A stretch of 64,000 nucleotides of DNA from CAJINA01 sp964636125. Its GTDB lineage: Bacteria > Desulfobacterota > Desulfobacteria > Desulfobacterales > CAJINA01. The stretch is from the NCBI GenBank assembly GCA_964636125.1, contig CAZWPX010000006.1:62001-126000 (forward strand). Direction: 5' to 3'. Positions 32,826 through 40,597 of this stretch are shown here, in pieces (positions within the stretch are counted from its first letter, which is position 1; every line of letters begins with the position of its first letter). The notes beneath the pieces are model-generated. The model did no database searches, was not told the DNA's origin, and saw only the letters and a list, made by a program, of their open reading frames with translations. The translations under genes and the position numbers were made by a program.

Positions 32826-32976
32826 CTGTCATGCTGAGCGTAGCAAAGTATCTCGCAGTTGCCGGTCTTATCTTAACCTGCAGGGGATTCTTCGTCGCTG
32901 CACTCCTCAGAATGACAGCCATATATACAGCTGCTTTAATGCCTGTCACTCTGAGCAAAGCGAAGCGTCTCCCGCA
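32826..32976. repeat. TGTCATNCTGAG-type inverted repeat plus a half copy
   Basis: CTGTCATGCTGAG (32826-32838) and CTCAGAATGACAG (32906-32918) face each other. A further half unit, CTGTCACTCTGAGCAAAGCG, begins at 32943. A related half lies at 13742-13761. Frames through this spacer are not genes. Confidence 0.7.
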
Positions 32977-33049
32977 TGCCGAGACCCGGCGCCATTTATG
33001 GGCTTTTCACAGATGCCCACCTTGGCGTAACAGACCATCAGACCCGCCG

Positions 33050-34210
33050 TTACTCCAGGGCATTGATGATGTCCGCCTCCAGCCGGTCCAGGGCGGCCAG
33101 CTGGTCCTGAAAGGTCCGGGCGGCATTGTTGCCCAGGGGGTGTTTAAAAAAGAAGGCCAGCTCCGGCACCAGGCCCTGGCGGCCGATAACCTGGAGCAGG
33201 CACATCCAGCGGGCCATATCGATGGCCATGGGCGCGGCCAGGATCGAATCCCGGCCCTGCAAGTCCAGCCGCAGGCTCATGGGCAGGTTGAACATGCCCA
33301 GGACATCGATCACATCCCAAGCCTCTTTGGCATCACCCCGGGGCGGATAGTAGTCGATGTGGACCTTGTGGGTCGACTGGCCGTAGCGCTCACCCACCGG
33401 GTATTCCAGGATTTCATCCAGAAGATTCGTCTTGTTGGCCAGTTTGCCCGCGGCTCTTTCCGGCACCATCAGGTTGGCGCCATCTTCGTTGCCGAGAATA
33501 TTCATGCTGTACCACCCGTCCACGTACAACCCCCGCGCCTTCAGGGCCGACGCCAGAACGACCTTGAAATAGGTCTGACCGGTTTTACCGTCCCGGCCGC
33601 ACAGAGGCACGCCATTTTCGGACGCCAGGGCCACCACCGGTTCCAACTCCACGCTGTTGGGTGTAAAGTTGACAAACGGCACGCCGCAGCGAATGGCGGC
33701 CAGGGCATAGGCCAGGTCCGGCAGGATTTCCGGTGTAAAGGCCCGCTCGAGGGATGCCAGGTCCGACACCGTGGCTGGATCGATGCCGGGTGCTGCCGGC
33801 AGCAGGTTGACCAGGACCGGGCGGCTCCCTGGGTAGCGACTGCGGAGCGCTTCGATATCCGCCACAAGCTGCGCCACCTGGTTTTCCAGGTTTTGATCTT
33901 GGGGCGCTTTTAATATCGGGATATCCGCCAGTGCTGCCCCGTGGGCCTTCATGACGGCCGGCGGCAATACATTGCAGCGTTGGGTACACGTGGCCAGATC
34001 CTCGTCGCGGCTGTCCCATCCGGCCACCTGCAGGGCCTTAAGGGGTAGAATGTCCGTGAACTTTTCACCCGTAGTGAGTGAACCGGCCACCGAGGCCTCC
34101 CCGGCCTGCAATCCGGCCGCGGCCACGGCCAGGGTCGTGCCGATGGCGCCCTTGATACCGGCCACCAGCAGCAGCAGTGATTGCTTCTCAAAATGTTCCG
34201 ATATGGTCAT
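33050..34210 (-). CDS. ino1: myo-inositol-1-phosphate synthase (inositol-3-phosphate synthase)
   Basis: The 386-residue NAD-dependent enzyme converts glucose 6-phosphate to inositol 3-phosphate. Family marks are the N-terminal LLLVAGIKGAIGTTLAV (NAD loop), GVPFVNFTPNSVE, the catalytic stretch GRDGKTGQTYFKVVLASAL (usually GNDGKTG; here Arg replaces Asn), SMNILGNEDGANL and KVHIDYYPPRGDAKEAWD. Bacteria of this kind use inositol phosphate for phosphoinositol lipids or compatible solutes. GAAGGG lies 9 nt before the ATG. It is on the same strand as the TIM-barrel and UbiA-family genes, which hints at a lipid-related set. Confidence 0.92.
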   Translation of the reverse strand: MTISEHFEKQSLLLLVAGIKGAIGTTLAVAAAGLQAGEASVAGSLTTGEKFTDILPLKALQVAGWDSRDEDLATCTQRCNVLPPAVMKAHGAALADIPILKAPQDQNLENQVAQLVADIEALRSRYPGSRPVLVNLLPAAPGIDPATVSDLASLERAFTPEILPDLAYALAAIRCGVPFVNFTPNSVELEPVVALASENGVPLCGRDGKTGQTYFKVVLASALKARGLYVDGWYSMNILGNEDGANLMVPERAAGKLANKTNLLDEILEYPVGERYGQSTHKVHIDYYPPRGDAKEAWDVIDVLGMFNLPMSLRLDLQGRDSILAAPMAIDMARWMCLLQVIGRQGLVPELAFFFKHPLGNNAARTFQDQLAALDRLEADIINALE

Positions 34211-34391
34211 GGACTATGCCCTTCTTAAATATTGATCCCGCTTCTCACTCCCAAACGATTCAAGTACCTGATAGTAATCGCTCAGTCAAGTCAAGTATTT
34301 ACCTGCGAATAGTCCAAAAATGTATATTCAGATCAGGATAGGGGAAGAAGGCTGGCCTTTTTGCTGGATAAGAAGCGCTGCCGCCCCCGAT

Positions 34392-35054
34392 TCATGGTTT
34401 GTTCGGGTGGGCCAGCAGCAGCCGGTTCTTCGGGGTGATCTCGTCCGGGATGGTGCGGGTTATAACCGTGTAGCCCCGGGCCTGCAGCCGCTGCGCCCGG
34501 GTCACATCCATGGCCAGGGGTCCTTCCAGCCAGCCGCCAAGGCCGCCCAGATCTCCCTGCCTGAGATCGTGACAGCAGGGCAGGACGGCCACCCGTGCCG
34601 CGGCACCGGCGGCACGCGTAAGAATAGTGTCCGTGAGTCCACCGCAGGCGTGGACAGACACAACTAGGTCTTCCGGTCCCAAAGCGATGTCTTCGAGTCG
34701 GGATTGAACAAAGTGGACGCGATCCTGCAACCGGGGCCAGCGCTCAGTAATTACCTGTGAAAGCCGCCGGGTATTTTCATTAAACGCCAGATCGACCGCT
34801 ACGGCTTCCGGCGAGCTGTCATCCAGCAGGAGCATGATGTGAGCCAGCAGGCCGTGCCCGCAGGCCAGGTCCACCACCCGGCCGCCCCGAAAGATCCGGC
34901 GGACCCGCCGGGCCACTTCCCAGGCCTCGAACAGCTCCTTGCCGGGCAGGGTTCCCGCACGGCACACTGTCCGGGCCAGGCGATCGAAAAGAGTGTTCCC
35001 CGGAAAGGCGTACAACTGTTTTTCGGTCAACCTGCTTTTGGTGGATTTTTTCAA
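34392..35054 (-). CDS. SAM-dependent methyltransferase (Methyltransf_32 / TRM13-METTL25 type)
   Basis: The 220-residue protein has SAM motif VVDLACGHGLLAHIMLLL and the distinctive VVSVHACGGLTDTILTRA, comparable to the KHLCG or HxCGGLTD motif of the TRM13 and METTL25 groups. VLPCCHDLRQGDLG near residue 145 supplies a second Cys/His pair. These groups include tRNA 2'-O-methyltransferases and a ribosomal-protein His methyltransferase; the bacterial target is unknown. The start is a TTG with no clear SD. A REP-like palindrome separates it from the upstream rhodanese-YceI gene. Confidence 0.75.
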   Translation of the reverse strand: MKKSTKSRLTEKQLYAFPGNTLFDRLARTVCRAGTLPGKELFEAWEVARRVRRIFRGGRVVDLACGHGLLAHIMLLLDDSSPEAVAVDLAFNENTRRLSQVITERWPRLQDRVHFVQSRLEDIALGPEDLVVSVHACGGLTDTILTRAAGAAARVAVLPCCHDLRQGDLGGLGGWLEGPLAMDVTRAQRLQARGYTVITRTIPDEITPKNRLLLAHPNKP

Positions 35055-35078
35055 TTGGCAGTACTCATATTAATCCGG

Positions 35079-35145
35079 GGGAGCGGCATCCTGCCGTGAA
35101 AAGCGCTCCTGCCCGGGAGAACCTTCGCGGCAGGATGCCGCTCCC
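35079..35145. repeat. REP-like palindrome (GGGAGCGGC type)
   Basis: GGGAGCGGCATCCTGCCG (35079-35096) and CGGCAGGATGCCGCTCCC (35128-35145) are perfect 18-bp inverted copies. The loop itself contains CTCC/GGGAG arms. The GTGGGAGCGGC core is like the REP elements known from pseudomonads. It sits between two minus-strand genes. Confidence 0.85.
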
Positions 35146-35194
35146 ACATACTTCTTTTAGTTTGCGTTCGATTGTGGAAATCGATTGCGAACCA

Positions 35195-36127
35195 TCAGAC
35201 CGGCACCAGCCTGAGCCTGAGCTGGACACTGATCAGGTCGTAGATCACATGTATGCCCAGATGACTGAAAAATCGACTGGACCCGTATATAATACCCCAT
35301 TTGGTTCTGTCAAAGTCAAAGTGGGCCTCCGCCAGGATACCGCCGTCTTCATCAGGTAAGAGATGGGCCGCAAAACCCAGGGGGGCCGAAACCCCGCGCA
35401 GTTCCAGGTCTCCATCAACTTGATAATTCGGCAGGGTGGTGACGGCATTTACCACCGGCCGGGCACTTTTTAAGTGATACCGGGCCCGGGGAAACAGTTT
35501 GACGAAAAAAAAATCATCCGACTTTAAATGGGCCTCCAGCACGGGCTGAAGTTCATCGCCCTGCAGGTTGATGTTTTCAATCGAGTGCATGTCTATTTTA
35601 AACTCTCCGGATAGGCTGCCATCTGCAACCACAAGGCCACCTTCCAATAGACGCACGGTACCGACATGCGTTGAGTTGGGATTGCGTCCCGCCCATTCTA
35701 TCACAGAGGATTCTAAATCCAGGGTATAAGCCCCCGCCTGCAGTGCCGGGGAGGTCCCCGGATCCTCCGGCGGACTGGCGTCCCGGCCTTCCAGTTCAAA
35801 CCCCTCGGTCTGCCAGCGCTGCAAGCCGCCCTCAAGGATACAAACGTTGGTGAAGCCCTCCCGCACGAGCTTTTCGGCCGCGACAGGGCCCGCCATGGTG
35901 GCGGCACTATCGCCGTACACCACAACCGGTTCCGCTTTTTCCCGGGTTATGGCATACACCTGCTCCATGAAGGCGACTTCATACACACAGGCATTGGCCG
36001 CCCCGGGAATGCGGGCACATTGAAAGTGATCGTGGGGCAGGGTGTGGATCAGGTGAAACGCCTTCCCGGAATCCATCCAGGCGTGCAGTGTTTCCGGGCT
36101 GATGGTCGTGATCTCTGTCGTTGTCAT
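35195..36127 (-). CDS. Rhodanese-like domain fused to a YceI domain
   Basis: The protein has about 310 residues and no signal peptide. Residues 1-115 form a rhodanese-like domain (HAWMDSGKAFHLIHTLPHDH; GFTNVCILEGGLQRWQTEGF). Where the active-site Cys loop belongs, the sequence is VVVYGDSAATMAG, so the catalytic Cys is replaced by Gly. Residues 135-310 form a YceI/lipocalin-like domain that in other proteins binds isoprenoid chains. The fusion is unusual. The ATG at 36127 has GAGG 8 nt before it and is preferred over 36160. A separate secreted YceI follows upstream. Likely cytoplasmic binding protein; function unknown. Confidence 0.82.
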   Translation of the reverse strand: MTTTEITTISPETLHAWMDSGKAFHLIHTLPHDHFQCARIPGAANACVYEVAFMEQVYAITREKAEPVVVYGDSAATMAGPVAAEKLVREGFTNVCILEGGLQRWQTEGFELEGRDASPPEDPGTSPALQAGAYTLDLESSVIEWAGRNPNSTHVGTVRLLEGGLVVADGSLSGEFKIDMHSIENINLQGDELQPVLEAHLKSDDFFFVKLFPRARYHLKSARPVVNAVTTLPNYQVDGDLELRGVSAPLGFAAHLLPDEDGGILAEAHFDFDRTKWGIIYGSSRFFSHLGIHVIYDLISVQLRLRLVPV

Positions 36128-36153
36128 ATGTGTAGCCTCACTGTTTTTATAAA

Positions 36154-36219
36154 GGTTCAACGTTCCAGGTTCACGGTTTGAGCCTTGAACCCTCGACCCC
36201 TTGAATCCTTGGCCCCTTG
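36154..36219. repeat. Heptamer array facing an octamer array (GGTTCAA / TTGAACCC family)
   Basis: The left array is GGTTCAA (36154), CGTTCCA, GGTTCAC, GGTTTGA in sevens. The right is TTGAACCC (36185), TCGACCCC, TTGAATCC, TTGGCCCC, TTG in eights. The two sides are complementary in sense. It lies between the two YceI genes. Confidence 0.85.
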
Positions 36220-36227
36220 TCTTTCAA

Positions 36228-36824
36228 TCACTTTTTCCTCGTCATCTCCATCGAAATGACCACATCCACGTCCTGCCCCACGACGCCCATTTGCTTGAAC
36301 TTTCCGTTGCCGACATGGTAGGCCAGACGATCGATGGTAAATTGAGCCTCAAAACCGGCCACCGCCTCTTTGGGATTAAACGGATTGTCCTGGATGCCGT
36401 AGAAAGTGAAGGGAATCGTAACCATTTGGGTCACATCCTTGACGGTCATCTTGCCCTCCACCACGTACTGGTCACCCTCTTTGTGGCTGATCCGGGTACT
36501 CTTGAAGGTCATCTCGGGGTATTTCCCGGTGTCAAAAAAGTCGCCGGATCGCAGGTGGCCATCCCGTTTGCGGTTACTGGTGTTCACACTTTTCACTTTG
36601 ACTGAAAAGTCGAAACTGCTGGCGCCCAGATTGTTGGGATCAAAATGCGTCGTGGCTTCATATTCCTCAAAAAAGCCGCGCACGGTCGAGTAGATATGGT
36701 TAACGCCAAAGTAGATTCCCGAATGGCCGGGATCCACCTTCCACTGGGGCGCAGCGGAGTAGGCCTGGCCGGCGAAAATAACAGCCAGCAGCGACACTGC
36801 TATATATTTAGATATGTTTTTCAT
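36228..36824 (-). CDS. Secreted YceI-family protein
   Basis: The 198-residue protein has a signal peptide (MKNISKYIAVSLLAVIFAGQ, cleavage after AYSA). A YceI beta-barrel follows: WKVDPGHSGIYFGVNHIYST, SFDFSVKVKSVNT, GKYPEMTFKSTRI and VVEGKMTVKDVTQ. YceI proteins bind polyisoprenoids such as quinones in a lipocalin-like cavity in the periplasm. AAGGAG precedes the ATG at 36824. A flavocytochrome gene lies upstream on the same strand, which fits a quinone-related role. Direct repeats in its promoter suggest control by a dedicated regulator. Confidence 0.92.
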   Translation of the reverse strand: MKNISKYIAVSLLAVIFAGQAYSAAPQWKVDPGHSGIYFGVNHIYSTVRGFFEEYEATTHFDPNNLGASSFDFSVKVKSVNTSNRKRDGHLRSGDFFDTGKYPEMTFKSTRISHKEGDQYVVEGKMTVKDVTQMVTIPFTFYGIQDNPFNPKEAVAGFEAQFTIDRLAYHVGNGKFKQMGVVGQDVDVVISMEMTRKK

Positions 36825-36850
36825 GATACCGCTCCTTGTTTTCAATTGGT

Positions 36851-36886
36851 TTAACATTAAACTAATTAACATTGAGTCGTTGTCAA
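36851..36886 (-). promoter_or_regulatory. Candidate promoter of the yceI gene with an overlapping direct-repeat operator
   Basis: On the minus strand TTGACA (36886-36881) is followed by a TAGTTT-like -10 after 16 bp. Within and beyond the spacer, TTAACATT occurs twice on the plus strand (36851-36858 and 36866-36873), 15 bp apart, as for a repressor or activator site. Confidence 0.45.
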
Positions 36887-36976
36887 TGAAAAACAGGCGC
36901 GAAGTTCTGAAGTCGGTGGTAGCGAAAACGCCCCTGGTCGAGAACGTGCCGCATCGTTACAGGGAGGTCAGGGGTT

Positions 36977-38335
36977 TTACAGATCAAATCGCTCAGTATG
37001 AATGTCGCGGCGTTTGAAACCCAGGGTCCGGACATCACGGGCCACCTGCGCCATCATCAGGGGCGGGCCACAAATAAACACCGCCGCTGATCGGTCCGCC
37101 TCCTTTAGAAATTCCCGCAGATTGGGTCTGTCAAGGCGGCCGTATGGCCGTCCCTCTGATTTTTCCCGGGTAAACGTGTGAACCTGCGTGAGGCCCGACA
37201 ACCCCTGCTGGATGTGGTCCAGTTCAGCCTGACAAATTTTGTCCCTCACAGCGGCGTTGCTCCAGATCAGCAACACCGGCCGCTGATCATCGACATCGTG
37301 CATATACCGCAGCATACTCAGCATGGGGGTGATCCCGATACCCCCGGCAATGAGGACCAGGGGCTGGCGGTCCGGGCAGATGAGATGGCTGAAACGCCCG
37401 AAAGGCCCATGCAGCGACACCCTGGCGCCGGGTTCGATCGCCTGCAGGGCGGAGGTCCAGTCGCCACTGGCTTTAATGGTAAACGTGAGCCTGTCCGGTT
37501 GTGAGGGGGTGGAACTGATGGTGAAGGGGTGCGGCTCCGGTGAGATGCGGTCGGAATGGACCGTGATGAAAGCGAACTGGCCGGGGAGATATGCAAAACC
37601 GGCCTGGGGACCGGCATCCAGCTCAAGGGTAACAACCGCGCTGTTTTCTTTACGGATGCGTTGGATCCGGCAACGTTTTTTTGCGGCCTGCCCGGCATTA
37701 AACCGGGCAGCCAGAAATACCACTATAAAAACCGCCGTGGTGAATAGCAGGGCATAACGGGGCAGGCCCGCTTCAAATGTTTCGGCGACAAACAGGGTGT
37801 GCAGCAGCACGAGAAGTATGATCAGGCCGCCGGTGTAGCGATGGTATTGCCGCCACCGTTCAAAACTGACCGGCAGCCGCTTTCTCCAGCGGGAAATTCC
37901 AGCCTGCAGGCAGATCAGGAGCATGAGCACAAAGCCTGCGGCTTCAGGCCAGTATTCAAGTTTGACCGGCGGAAGGGAAAACCCTTCCGGCAGGTAAATC
38001 AAGATCGGGTGCAGCAGCACCAGCAAGGCAATGACAAGACCGTTGAGGCCGTGCAGGGCGTATAGCCGGGGCAAAGAGAAGATCCGGTCCAGAAATTTTA
38101 TGCGCGCGCTGAACAGCAGCTGGAAAAGCAGCAGGGTCGCCGCGGTCATGCCCAGCAGCTGGCCCGCCCGCAGCAGTGTTTTATCAAAACCGAATTTATA
38201 CAGGCTAGTCGGTGACTCAAAAACAAACGGAATGCTCAGGGCACCCGCCAGCAGCGACAGCGCCAGCAAGGCCACAATCACCGCTTTTATATGGCGGCTG
38301 ATACGCGAAGACCTGGTTACGGCGGCAGGCAGCAT
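36977..38335 (-). CDS. Ferric-reductase-like flavocytochrome (heme b membrane domain plus FAD/NAD(P) reductase)
   Basis: The 452-residue protein has six or so helices in residues 15-220 with His residues for heme b in RLYALHGLNGLVIALLVLLH and WRQYHRYTGGLIILLVLLHT. A ferredoxin-reductase-type domain follows with FAD motif PHPFTISSTP, nucleotide motif LIAGGIGITPMLSMLRYM and C-terminal FICGPPLMMAQVARDVRTLG plus a final aromatic near ERFDL. This is the NOX/ferric reductase architecture, moving electrons from NAD(P)H across the membrane to metal, quinone or O2. The start is 2 bp after the CBS-protein stop, so they form an operon. Confidence 0.88.
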   Translation of the reverse strand: MLPAAVTRSSRISRHIKAVIVALLALSLLAGALSIPFVFESPTSLYKFGFDKTLLRAGQLLGMTAATLLLFQLLFSARIKFLDRIFSLPRLYALHGLNGLVIALLVLLHPILIYLPEGFSLPPVKLEYWPEAAGFVLMLLICLQAGISRWRKRLPVSFERWRQYHRYTGGLIILLVLLHTLFVAETFEAGLPRYALLFTTAVFIVVFLAARFNAGQAAKKRCRIQRIRKENSAVVTLELDAGPQAGFAYLPGQFAFITVHSDRISPEPHPFTISSTPSQPDRLTFTIKASGDWTSALQAIEPGARVSLHGPFGRFSHLICPDRQPLVLIAGGIGITPMLSMLRYMHDVDDQRPVLLIWSNAAVRDKICQAELDHIQQGLSGLTQVHTFTREKSEGRPYGRLDRPNLREFLKEADRSAAVFICGPPLMMAQVARDVRTLGFKRRDIHTERFDL

Positions 38336-38337
38336 GT

Positions 38338-38805
38338 TCAGGACCGTTTAGGGTCCCAGCGCCAGTTTTCATAATACTCCCAGCTGATCATGTCGTTGAG
38401 CTTTTCCAACTCGGCATTCTTGGCGCTGATGGCGGCTTTCATCACATCGCCGGAGGAGAGCAGGCCGATAAACTCACCCTTCTCCTTGATGGGCAGGTGG
38501 CGGATACGGAGCCCCAGGAATTTGTCCATGAGGCCGTAGAGGGTATCATCGTGGGCGGCATAGACCAGGTCAGCGGTCATGTAGTCTTCGATCAATGCGG
38601 TTTTAGGGTCGAATTTTTCGTCCACGATGTGGATCAAAAGATCCCGCTCCGTCCAGATGCCGGCCACCTTTTCGTCACGCAGGACCAGGATTGCCCCGAC
38701 CTTGCGCCGGCACATCTTCTGCAGCGCCTCTAAAACCGTTGTGCCCACGGATACACACACAACATCACCGCCCTTTTCCTGCACCATTTCCTTGGCCGTT
38801 TTCAT
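38338..38805 (-). CDS. CBS-domain protein
   Basis: The 155-residue protein has two CBS motifs: VGTTVLEALQKMCRRKVGAI and LVLRDEKVAGIWTERDLLIH in the first, HDDTLYGLMDKFLGLRIRHL and PIKEKGEFIGLLSSGDVMKA in the second. CBS pairs bind adenine nucleotides or SAM and act as energy sensors. AGGAGG lies 5 nt before the ATG. It precedes the flavocytochrome in the same operon, so it may tune that enzyme by cellular energy state; this is inference. Confidence 0.9.
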   Translation of the reverse strand: MKTAKEMVQEKGGDVVCVSVGTTVLEALQKMCRRKVGAILVLRDEKVAGIWTERDLLIHIVDEKFDPKTALIEDYMTADLVYAAHDDTLYGLMDKFLGLRIRHLPIKEKGEFIGLLSSGDVMKAAISAKNAELEKLNDMISWEYYENWRWDPKRS

Positions 38806-39065
38806 CGTATCCTCCTGTGCAAACTTGTCTGTTTAATTACAATATGTAAGTTAGGGCTGATCCGGGAGGCTGTCAAATGCGGGCCATAAACAGGCAGAAA
38901 GAAAGGCCGCGGGGGTCGCCCATATTTTCCGAAGCTTAAGAACGGATACGGGTTTGATTCCCACTGGAATACCGGGGGTGTACTTTTCACCTCGTGTCTG
39001 GAAGGCTGCTTATCACTGTATTTGTCATAGCAATGTCTCAGTTGCGTGTCGCAAAGCTTATCACA
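38806..39065. other. Gene-free stretch, nothing recognised
   Basis: This 260-bp stretch lies beyond the Fic remnant, between it and the CBS gene. No ORF with coding character, no terminator and no repeat family was recognised. Confidence 0.4.
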
Positions 39066-39212
39066 AATCAAATCATTGCTGCCCAACGTCCTGGTTCCAA
39101 GCGTCCGAATCAGCACGGTTACTTGGTCGCCTACTTGGTCGGTGACCACCGCCTCACGGATGGCATCTCGCAGGGCGCTGAGCATGAACTCGGCAAACGG
39201 AGAAGAAGCAGT
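39066..39212 (-). pseudogene. C-terminal remnant of a Fic-family protein
   Basis: On the minus strand the frame reads SSPFAEFMLSALRDAIREAV, then VTDQVGDQVTVLIRTLGT and GSNDL, which resembles the tail of Fic/filamentation proteins (FxEFML.ALRDA...VTDQVGDQV...L.ALG...SNDLM) ahead of their winged-helix end. Homology stops after SNDL, and no Fic catalytic motif (HPFxxGNGR) is present. The fragment starts within 3 bp of the stop codon of the upstream enzyme gene. It is a decayed, truncated gene left by a deletion or by a past insertion. Confidence 0.6.
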
Positions 39213-39214
39213 CT

Positions 39215-40306
39215 CTAATTCGAAGGCTGGTTGCTGGTGGCCAGCGCATATTCGCGCTTCAATTCATCCATCAGCGCTTTGACCGGCATAATCTTGTCGA
39301 CGCGGTGAGCGTTCTGGCCGGCAAACGCAAAGCCATAGGCAAATTTCCCTTTACGGGCATTGGCCAGGGCGATGGCAATGCAATAGGGGCTTTTTTCAGG
39401 ATCACAGGTTCGGATGCACTGGTACGGGCATTTCAGGGGGGCCTTTTCACCGTTTTCAACAGCTTCCAGAAACGGGTTGCGGATGGCACGCCCGGGCATT
39501 CCCACCGGGCTTTTAATCACCACGATATCCTTTTCGGCTGCGGCCAGATACTGGGCCTTAAAGGCCGGATCCGCATCACATTCGTCCGTGGCGACAAAGC
39601 GCGTGCCCAGCTGCACCGCGGCCGCACCCAGGGCCATAAACTTGTGCATGTCGGCACCCGTATAGATGCCCCCGGCCGCAATCACCGGAATGGTTTGGGC
39701 GTGCTTGGCTTCAAAGGGCGCCAGGGCCGTCAGGACCTCGGGAACCAGTTGCTCTAGGGCAAAACCCGGGTCTTCCAGCTGATCGGCTTTAAATCCAAGG
39801 TGGCCGCCCGCCAGGGGGCCCTCCACCACAAAGGCATCCGGCAGCCGCGCATACCGTTTCTGCCATTTCATACAAATGAGCCGCGCCGCCCGCCCGGATG
39901 AGACAATCGGCACCAGCTTAATTTTGGACCCGGCCGGCAGGAAACCCGGCAGGGACAGGGGCAGTCCGGCCCCGGAAAAAATAATATCAATGCCCTCTTC
40001 GATGGCTACCCGGACCATGTCTTCGAAATCGCCCAGGGCCACCATGACATTTACACCGAGGACACCTTTGGTCAGCTGTCTGGCTTTGCGAATCTCCACC
40101 CGCATACTTCTGATATTGGCCGCCCGCAGATTACTGCTGGCGTCCGGTTCCATGGCGCCCGGCATGGCAGCCGACAAAACGCCTATGCCGCCCTGGTTGG
40201 CCACCGCCGATGCCAGGCCGGACATGGAGATCCCCACCCCCATCCCACCCTGAACAATGGGGGTCTTGCAAACAAGGTCACCCATACACAGCTCGTGCAG
40301 TCGCAT
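39215..40306 (-). CDS. Nitronate monooxygenase-like FMN enzyme (2-nitropropane dioxygenase family)
   Basis: The 363-residue TIM barrel has the family opening PIVQGGMGVGISMSGLASAV and AAGGIYTGADMHKFMALGAA with QLGTRFVATDECDAD, the FMN-phosphate region. LAGGHLGFKADQLEDP carries the usual catalytic His. A C-terminal Cys cluster (CPYQCIRTCDPEKSPYCIAI) is unlike classical nitronate monooxygenases. It recalls a group in Desulfobacterota and Clostridia, often near fatty-acid genes, of uncertain reaction. GGAG lies 5 nt before the ATG. It stands alone. Confidence 0.85.
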   Translation of the reverse strand: MRLHELCMGDLVCKTPIVQGGMGVGISMSGLASAVANQGGIGVLSAAMPGAMEPDASSNLRAANIRSMRVEIRKARQLTKGVLGVNVMVALGDFEDMVRVAIEEGIDIIFSGAGLPLSLPGFLPAGSKIKLVPIVSSGRAARLICMKWQKRYARLPDAFVVEGPLAGGHLGFKADQLEDPGFALEQLVPEVLTALAPFEAKHAQTIPVIAAGGIYTGADMHKFMALGAAAVQLGTRFVATDECDADPAFKAQYLAAAEKDIVVIKSPVGMPGRAIRNPFLEAVENGEKAPLKCPYQCIRTCDPEKSPYCIAIALANARKGKFAYGFAFAGQNAHRVDKIMPVKALMDELKREYALATSNQPSN

Positions 40307-40597
40307 TTTCGCTCCTTCTTCATGGTTGAATTACGCTCTGCCAGAACAACAATTCGATGGCGAGCCGTTGTGCTAATTTGCAGTGCTGTGGGACAGCAAA
40401 GAAAAATCCCTCACGGTATGGCCCAGCCGGGGCGTGGGGGGGGCTCTGCGCGGGACGCAGAGAGGCAGGACAGCGGACACTAAATAACCGGCCGGCCCCC
40501 TGTGGGCAAGACAGATCCGGCGTTTTACAAAGGTTTTACATAACGGGTCGGGTCTTTATGCGGAGTTAGGAAAAGGTTCAGCAGGTGGAGGGCCGGG
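40307..40597. other. 291-bp spacer with one GC-rich hairpin
   Basis: There is no gene. CTCTGCG (40444-40450) and CGCAGAG (40456-40462) form a perfect 7-bp stem over a 5-nt loop; no T-run follows. Nothing else was recognised. Confidence 0.4.

Noticed and set aside
32819..33913. Plus-strand frame of 364 codons over the repeats and the inositol-phosphate synthase
   Set aside because: Its first part is repeat sequence and the rest is antisense to a well-supported enzyme gene.
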